A DNA stretch of 18,101 nt, taken from Euryarchaeota archaeon UBA250. GTDB taxonomy: Archaea; Thermoplasmatota; Poseidoniia; Poseidoniales; Thalassarchaeaceae. Made by a program: the position numbers and the translations under genes. Shown here piece by piece: positions 13,880 through 18,101 of the stretch (the stretch's first letter is position 1; each line of letters opens with the position of its first letter). The notes beneath the pieces were generated by a model. The model had not been told where the DNA came from and ran no database searches. It saw only the letters and a program-made list of their open reading frames with translations. Location: NCBI GenBank assembly GCA_002504845.1, contig DATW01000013.1:1-18101 (forward strand), in the 5' to 3' direction.

Positions 13880-13999
13880 ATGAAGTCACAGATTTGTGCG
13901 AATTGCAATGCCCCTGTAAAGGTCGAGGGTTTGCCTAGTTCCTACGGCGGTTATGATCTGTACTGCAAGGTTTGCGGCCACACCTGGCGCGTAGAGTGA
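13880..13999 (+). CDS. 39-residue zinc-ribbon microprotein
   Basis: A small frame from ATG 13880 to TGA 13997-13999. It has two knuckles, ICANCNAPVKVEG and YCKVCGHTWRVE, so four cysteines as CxxC-19 residues-CxxC, the spacing of a rubredoxin- or ribosomal-type zinc ribbon. The second knuckle, CxxCGHxW, matches many real zinc ribbons such as those in transcription factors and translation proteins. The frame fills the gap between the two-TM gene (ends 13838) and the convergent GTPase (ends 14001), and its stop lies one base from that gene's stop. AAGGG just upstream is a weak Shine-Dalgarno, and a GTG at 13862 would add six residues. The likely role is nucleic-acid or protein binding. It is easily missed because of its length. 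Confidence 0.72.
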   Translation: MKSQICANCNAPVKVEGLPSSYGGYDLYCKVCGHTWRVE

Positions 14000-14000
14000 A

Positions 14001-15041
14001 TCACAGATCTATGCCTGTATCTTCGCGATGCCAATCTGATGGAAGATTAAGGGGGTCTTCTACTACGTCTGCTGCTATCGAAGTCACAATAGCTGATCGA
14101 AGTTCTTCTAACCCAGTGCCATCTATCGAGCTAACAGGCATTGATTCGGGAAGCACAGGGGCATCGATGTCCGCCTTTGAACGTACCAAGATGAATCTCC
14201 TGGCGCTTATTAGGCCCTTTACCTCATCCAGCAAACTCAACTGCTCATCCAGAGGGGTGCCGCCAGATTCAGATGGATCAATGAGAAATAATACAATATC
14301 TCCGACATTCTCCAAAGCAGCTATTGCCTGCATCTCAATTGCATTCCTTTCTATATTCGGTCGGTCTAGGAGGCCAGGTGTATCGACCATCTGATATTTT
14401 CTTCTCCGGTGGGTGAAGTGGCCCAAATGAAGTCGCTTGGTTGTGAATGGATATGCTGCGACTTCAGGCTCGCCGGATGACAATGCGGTGATGAGGGCTG
14501 ACTTGCCGACATTTGGCGCTCCTGCGACTACGATACACGGATTTGCAGGGTCTATCGATGGGAGTTCTCGGAGACGGTCGCGGGCCTTATTCAGCCATTC
14601 GAGCTGCGGCTCGAGCTGATTGAGAACTGAAGCAAAACGCCCGTAGGCAGATCTTCGACTCTCATGGAAACCCGCTATTTCGCGTATCCTCAGCATTTCA
14701 GACTGGATTCGCCCTGCTATCCTACGAACCTGCTCAGCGCCCCATTGTATGCCTCCGAGATTCTTGCGATAATCGTCAGCACCAACTGAAGCATCAATGA
14801 GGGCTTGGTCGAAGGGTGAGAGGGCATTCAGGCTAGGCCACCTGTCAACCCAGTCGAGCAACGTGGTTGCTATGGTGTCGGATGATGACTGCACCATCCT
14901 ATTCATCTGCTTCCTGACTCTGTGATACTTATCTGGATCTTCGACTAATGCTGCCATCTTACTTGCTTTTCTGAACGCCTTATCGACGATTTCCTGAGGC
15001 AGCAATACAGTGGGTATCCTCCTCCATTCCACCGACACCAT
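14001..15041 (-). CDS. NOG1-type GTPase (Obg/HflX superfamily, COG1084)
   Basis: This GTPase family assists assembly of the large ribosomal subunit in eukaryotes and is present in archaea. The 346 residues start with a helical N-terminal domain (about 1-165) typical of NOG1, then the G domain: G1 GAPNVGKS (174-181), G2 threonines in YPFTTKRLHLGHF (T200/T201), G3 DTPG (220-223), G4 as RSKAD (287-291) and G5 SSIDG (304-308). In G4 the first residue of N/TKxD is Ser, a conservative change that should be tested for nucleotide specificity. Length is normal for the archaeal form, which lacks the C-terminal extension of eukaryotic NOG1. The start MVSVEWRRIP with ATG at 15041 faces a 79-nt divergent gap with the Sm-like gene. 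Confidence 0.93.
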   Translation of the reverse strand: MVSVEWRRIPTVLLPQEIVDKAFRKASKMAALVEDPDKYHRVRKQMNRMVQSSSDTIATTLLDWVDRWPSLNALSPFDQALIDASVGADDYRKNLGGIQWGAEQVRRIAGRIQSEMLRIREIAGFHESRRSAYGRFASVLNQLEPQLEWLNKARDRLRELPSIDPANPCIVVAGAPNVGKSALITALSSGEPEVAAYPFTTKRLHLGHFTHRRRKYQMVDTPGLLDRPNIERNAIEMQAIAALENVGDIVLFLIDPSESGGTPLDEQLSLLDEVKGLISARRFILVRSKADIDAPVLPESMPVSSIDGTGLEELRSAIVTSIAADVVEDPLNLPSDWHREDTGIDL

Positions 15042-15090
15042 GGCAATCCCTGCGGTGACGGTCTCGTGTGACGGTCTTGAATTGCGTGGG

Positions 15091-15100
15091 CGTTAAAGTC
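15091..15100 (+). promoter_or_regulatory. TATA-like box for the small plus-strand gene at 15121
   Basis: CGTTAAAGTC is centred about 26 nt upstream of the ATG at 15121. It indicates a leaderless transcript and supports that ATG as start. It lies in the 79-base divergent gap with the NOG1 gene. Confidence 0.4.
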
Positions 15101-15120
15101 GGCATCTCTGCGTCTTCCTT

Positions 15121-15597
15121 ATGTATCTCGGATTGACAATAGGCATCATGCCGAGCACCGATGGAGAGCAGGGGCGAGACCTCCCCGACTGGGCCGAAAC
15201 GATGTATTACGCATACGGTTCGCCAGATCTATCTACGCGCGGGGATGTTTACGTCGGTCCGCTGATCGGCCGTAAATCGGGCCTGAGGAAGGATGATCTT
15301 GTTGAAATGGTGATTGACGCGCGATCAGTAAAATCTGGAGAAGCGAATATCATCAGAGGCATGCTAATCTCGACAGGCAGGAGTTCAATAGACATCCTGG
15401 ATGAGAATGACCAGTTTCGCTCTTTCTCTCGAGACGTGATTGTTGAAATTCGACTGGTTGCACACATGAGACCCCAGTACATAGATGACGATGAGTTGTT
15501 ATTCTTCGAAAGAGAGGACATGCGTCGCCGAACTAGCGTTAGCGAGCAAGCGGAAAGGAAAGCTGATGGTCATGATGATTCACACGTATGGGGCTGA
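15121..15597 (+). CDS. Hypothetical small protein, possibly Sm-like
   Basis: A 158-residue soluble protein not assigned to a family with confidence. Residues about 54-115 alternate as in a small beta-barrel. DDLVEMVIDARSVKSG is followed by ANIIRGMLISTGRSSIDIL, then a polar turn and DVIVEIRLVAHMRP. The order of strands and the placement of the conserved-looking Gly and Asp residues recall an Sm/LSm fold, an RNA-binding barrel, but neither Sm motif is textbook. The C-terminal 40 residues are acidic then mixed-charge (IDDDELLFFERED) and probably disordered. The start is ATG 15121, with a TATA-like element at -26. An internal ATG at 15148 is an alternative. The pterin dehydratase gene overlaps its last 10 bases, so both are on one transcript. 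OB-fold is another possibility. Confidence 0.65.
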   Translation: MYLGLTIGIMPSTDGEQGRDLPDWAETMYYAYGSPDLSTRGDVYVGPLIGRKSGLRKDDLVEMVIDARSVKSGEANIIRGMLISTGRSSIDILDENDQFRSFSRDVIVEIRLVAHMRPQYIDDDELLFFEREDMRRRTSVSEQAERKADGHDDSHVWG

Positions 15598-15929
15598 TTC
15601 TGTTGTCTGATCTCGCAAGCAAGCGATGCAAGCCGTGTGAAGGCGGTGTTCCGCCGCTCAAGGAATATGAATGTGAGGATTTTATCTCTGGCATAGACAA
15701 GGGATGGTCCATAGTGGATGGGCACCATCTTAGGAGAGTATGGGCATTTCCGAACTTCTTGATGGCTCTTGAGTTCCTAAATTCAGCAGGTGCTATCTGC
15801 GAGCAAGAAGGGCATCATGCTGATTTCGAAATTGGTTGGGGGCGTGTTGAGGCAAAGATTTGGACCCATAAAATCGATGGCTTGACTGAATCAGACTTTG
15901 TACTCGCGGCCAAATTCGATCAACTCTGA
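15588..15929 (+). CDS. Pterin-4a-carbinolamine dehydratase (PCD/DCoH family)
   Basis: This family dehydrates 4a-hydroxytetrahydrobiopterin to regenerate the pterin cofactor in eukaryotes and some bacteria. In archaea the pathway is less clear, and a link to molybdopterin or other pterins has been suggested. The 113-residue protein is full length, and the N terminus LSDLASKRCKPCEGGVPPL is a common family opening. The catalytic segment EGHHADFEIGWG (75-86; His76, His77) and WTHKIDGLTESDF (92-104; His94) are conserved. Many members have Pro where this one has Ala after the two His. The ATG lies 10 bases inside the end of the preceding gene, which implies coupling. A nitroreductase gene follows after 8 bases. 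Confidence 0.94.
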   Translation: MGLILLSDLASKRCKPCEGGVPPLKEYECEDFISGIDKGWSIVDGHHLRRVWAFPNFLMALEFLNSAGAICEQEGHHADFEIGWGRVEAKIWTHKIDGLTESDFVLAAKFDQL

Positions 15930-15937
15930 AAGGTGGC

Positions 15938-16513
15938 ATGATGAGCAGGGTGCAGGACAACATAATATCCAGACGCTCGATCTACAGATTTGAAGAAAGT
16001 CCTGTTGAAATGGCCTGCCTCGAAACTGCTTTCGAAGCTGCTAGACATGCTCCCTGCCACAAGCAGACCCATCCGTGGAAATTCTATGTCCTTGGAAAAG
16101 AAGCTCGTAGCTCAATGATCCCTGAGGTCGAAAGACTAGCCGTGGAAAAAGCTGCAGGGAAAGGCGAGAATGAGGTCCAAGAGGGTATTCAGAAGGCGAT
16201 ATCTAAGATTTTGTCCCCTCCTGTACTAATAGCAGTCACATCCGCTGTCACCCCTGAAGATGATTTCAGAGAGATGGAGGATTACGCCGCAACGGCATGT
16301 TCGGTGCAGAATCTCGTCCTCTCACTTTGGGACCAGGGTATTGGTACCCAATGGTCTACTGGAGGCATAACAAGATCTGATTTCGTCTATAAGGCACTTG
16401 AGATATCACCGGTGAAAGAGAAGATTGTCGGATTTTTGAAGGCGGGCTATCCAGCGGCGATTCCTCAAAGGGAAAAAAAGTCGATTGCTGAAATCAGGGA
16501 ATATCTCCCCTAG
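15938..16513 (+). CDS. Nitroreductase family FMN oxidoreductase
   Basis: The protein reduces nitro or quinone-like substrates with NAD(P)H through bound FMN, in the cytoplasm. The true substrate is unknown. The 191 residues are full length. The N-terminal ISRRSIYRF supplies the FMN phosphate-binding Arg residues, and APCHKQTHPWKFYVL is the next conserved strand. YAATACSVQNLVLSLWDQGIG followed by TQWSTGG is the central helix and turn of the family, and FLKAGYPAA closes the FMN pocket. It is closest in style to the YdjA-like short nitroreductases. An AGGTGG Shine-Dalgarno lies a few bases before ATG 15938 (a second ATG at 15941 is equally possible). It follows the pterin dehydratase in an apparent operon. 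The gene ends 2 bases from the convergent sugar dehydrogenase. Confidence 0.92.
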   Translation: MMSRVQDNIISRRSIYRFEESPVEMACLETAFEAARHAPCHKQTHPWKFYVLGKEARSSMIPEVERLAVEKAAGKGENEVQEGIQKAISKILSPPVLIAVTSAVTPEDDFREMEDYAATACSVQNLVLSLWDQGIGTQWSTGGITRSDFVYKALEISPVKEKIVGFLKAGYPAAIPQREKKSIAEIREYLP

Positions 16514-16515
16514 AA

Positions 16516-17718
16516 TCATCCGATCACTACAACTTCACCGGTCCAATGGAACACCAAAAGTTCTCCATCAGAGGTTTCTCCGAAACCAACTATCATCCCC
16601 CCAGACGATCCGAGATAATCCTCAGACCACATTCCTGATTCTTCACGCATAACCCATAATGATCCCGAACAAAAATCGCCGTAAAGATACCCGTCTCGAA
16701 GATTTTCTGGGCCCCAGTCCATCCAGAATCCGCCTGTGATGGAACAATTCCCATTTTCGTGAGGGTAGAATCCAACTGGATCAGTCATCCCCGCCGGTAA
16801 TGGCGACCCATCTTCATCTGGATTACAAGTGCCGTCCTCATTCGTGAAACCATTGGGGTAGAATCTGTGCTCACCCTCCCTCTCCGACCAGCCGAAATTA
16901 GCACTTTCCATGAGTGGGACCAGATTGACCTCCTCGTAGCAATTCTGCCCTACATCGGCTATCCATAACCTATCATAGCTGTCAATATCAAACCTCCAAG
17001 GATTTCTCAAGCCGCTATGAAGGACATATTGATTCCCAGTTTGATTTTGCACTACGGGGCTAATATCGCCTTGTTCATATGCGAACATGAGGATGGACCC
17101 CAGTGGTGTTGAGTTATTTTGGCCATTCTGATGTGGATCGTCGCTGCCACCTCCATCACCGACTCCCCACAGATACTGATTGTCACCGACCGGTAGGAGA
17201 TAGCCGCCATTGTGGTTCCTGTACGGCTGTTCGATCTCCTTCAATATCGAGATTGAAGATGGATCCAGTGACCCCTGGCTGTCGATGGAAATAGTTGCCA
17301 ATGTGAGATTCGATTGATTTGGGCCTTCACATGACCCTTCAGCGACATATGATATCAGAACAGTGCCATTCGTCGCAAAATCGTCCTCAAAGGCTACGCC
17401 GAGAAGGCCTTGCTCCATATGACACCTGTTTACGACTTCGCTCAAGTCTGCGACTAATTCCAAATTATCGCCGTCCCAAGATTTGATGTAGCCACTCAGA
17501 TATACAATCCATAATTCGCCACTCACTGGATTGATAAGCGACTGATGCGGTATGTCAAATGCTTCTAGAAAGAGGTCACAATCCAAACCGTAAGACGCAT
17601 CCAGATTGCAGTCCCAGGAGACGGGTTCTGGCCATTCGAATCCTTCTTCAGATTCAGACATGCAGCCGCTTGACACTGTCGATAAAACGAGAATCAAAGC
17701 GACTAACAAACCCCTCAT
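16516..17718 (-). CDS. PQQ-type soluble aldose/sorbosone dehydrogenase-like lipoprotein
   Basis: A beta-propeller of the GSDH family (PF07995), which oxidises sugars with pyrroloquinoline quinone. It has 400 residues. A signal peptide ends at VSSGC, a lipobox-like site that would lipid-anchor the protein outside the membrane. Hallmarks are the NHNGGYLLP segment (168-176) with the catalytic-type His, LWGVGDGG, LGSILMF, GLRNPWRFD and WIADVGQNCYEEVN. I choose ATG 17718 because GGGTGAGG (17725-17732) gives a Shine-Dalgarno six bases before it. An upstream GTG at 17730 forms a GTGA overlap with the PhnD-like gene and would add four residues. Eight or more Cys residues suggest extracytoplasmic disulfides. 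No PQQ synthesis genes are in the window, and the true cofactor and substrate are unproven. Confidence 0.88.
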   Translation of the reverse strand: MRGLLVALILVLSTVSSGCMSESEEGFEWPEPVSWDCNLDASYGLDCDLFLEAFDIPHQSLINPVSGELWIVYLSGYIKSWDGDNLELVADLSEVVNRCHMEQGLLGVAFEDDFATNGTVLISYVAEGSCEGPNQSNLTLATISIDSQGSLDPSSISILKEIEQPYRNHNGGYLLPVGDNQYLWGVGDGGGSDDPHQNGQNNSTPLGSILMFAYEQGDISPVVQNQTGNQYVLHSGLRNPWRFDIDSYDRLWIADVGQNCYEEVNLVPLMESANFGWSEREGEHRFYPNGFTNEDGTCNPDEDGSPLPAGMTDPVGFYPHENGNCSITGGFWMDWGPENLRDGYLYGDFCSGSLWVMREESGMWSEDYLGSSGGMIVGFGETSDGELLVFHWTGEVVVIG

Positions 17719-17726
17719 CAGGTACC

Positions 17727-18101
17727 TCACCCAAAGTAGGCTTGTATGCCCGGCACGTTTGAAACCGCTGCACCATATGTGCCAAGATGATCTTCGGCAG
17801 TGGTGGGTATCATGTCCTCAGTATAGAGGGTATCCCACAGTATCTCTTTCCCTTCTTCATCATCACTCAGCGCACCGAGAGCGGCTTGTACAAGCGCCAC
17901 AGTATCAGCATCCATATTTTCTGGGTTGTAAAGCGTCGGGTGGCTGGGTGCCTGGCCGAATGGCTCTAGCATGACTACCTCGTCCCGATCTAGGCACCAG
18001 TCATAAGCATCGGATCCAGTGCAGTATGTGTCGTACACGGTATCCTTGATCAGTGCGACATCTCCCGTCCCATCCATCATGCACCTCATGGCGCCTTTGT
18101 A
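17727..18101 (-). CDS. C-terminal part of a PhnD-like phosphate/phosphonate ABC substrate-binding protein, cut by the window end
   Basis: The frame is open from the last bases of the window (the codons before the ATG at 18087-18089 read Tyr-Lys-Gly-Ala) to TGA at 17727-17729, so the gene begins outside. The visible 124 residues include GAMRCMMDGTGDVALIKDTV, the helix-strand typical of PhnD (bound-site GA...G-ADVA). They also include a later PSHPTLYNPENMD stretch and DEEGKEILWDTLYTEDMIP, which match the hinge and C-terminal lobe of this type II binding protein family. The role would be capture of phosphonate, phosphite or phosphate for an ABC importer. The sugar dehydrogenase gene follows with overlap at the stop codon, so the two are probably co-transcribed. 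Confidence 0.8.
   Translation of the reverse strand, partial: YKGAMRCMMDGTGDVALIKDTVYDTYCTGSDAYDWCLDRDEVVMLEPFGQAPSHPTLYNPENMDADTVALVQAALGALSDDEEGKEILWDTLYTEDMIPTTAEDHLGTYGAAVSNVPGIQAYFG

Noticed and set aside
1..18101. Mobile elements, CRISPR arrays, rRNA, prophage genes
   Set aside because: No transposase or integrase motifs, no direct-repeat arrays, no rRNA-like stretch and no att-like repeats beside the tRNA were found by reading both strands.

Overview
The window reads as a chromosomal segment of an archaeon, most likely a marine planktonic euryarchaeon of the Marine Group II / Poseidoniales type (Thermoplasmatota). That placement is inference. The supporting signs are archaeal aRF1 (NIKS, GGQ, zinc ribbon), archaeal-type UMP kinase PyrH, a NOG1-type GTPase, TATA-like boxes about 26 nt before start codons (leaderless genes), a PGF-type C-terminal sorting signal and many secreted or membrane-anchored proteins. 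The gene set is dense, with gaps of a few to about 100 bases. I see no insertion sequence, CRISPR array, rRNA or prophage signal.

Layout. Positions 1-2480 hold the tail of a membrane protein and, convergent to it, two minus-strand genes for cell-surface proteins: a multi-TM protein with a large extracytoplasmic domain, and an Ig-like protein with a PGF-type C-terminal anchor. A minus-strand tRNA with anticodon CAU follows (2541-2617). Positions 2717-8691 are a plus-strand surface/transport block: a secreted protein built of repeated OB-like units, a TctA/COG1784 family transporter, and an 887-residue protein whose termini and motifs match the CD36 / SR-B / LIMP-2 scavenger receptor family. 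The CD36-like gene is the standout of the window.

Positions 8700-12194 (minus) are a translation and redox cluster: prf1, then argS (TTG start, Shine-Dalgarno overlapping the prf1 stop), then a PrxQ-like peroxiredoxin preceded by a perfect 15-base palindrome. Divergent from prf1, positions 12231-13999 (plus) hold pyrH, a DUF2116-like zinc ribbon/TM protein, a two-TM surface protein and a 39-residue zinc-ribbon microprotein that is easy to miss. A NOG1-type GTPase (minus, to 15041) faces them. Positions 15121-16513 (plus) hold a possible Sm-like small protein, pterin-4a-carbinolamine dehydratase and a nitroreductase. Positions 16516 to the end (minus) hold a PQQ-type sugar dehydrogenase lipoprotein and the C-terminal part of a PhnD-like substrate-binding protein cut by the window edge.

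How the genes may work together. One set is information processing: aRF1, ArgRS, the tRNA, NOG1 and the zinc ribbons. The other is the cell envelope: the CD36-like protein, the TctA transporter, the OB-repeat protein, the sugar dehydrogenase and the PhnD-like protein. The envelope set fits a heterotroph that takes up organic matter. The idea that the CD36-like protein handles lipids is inference from the eukaryotic family.
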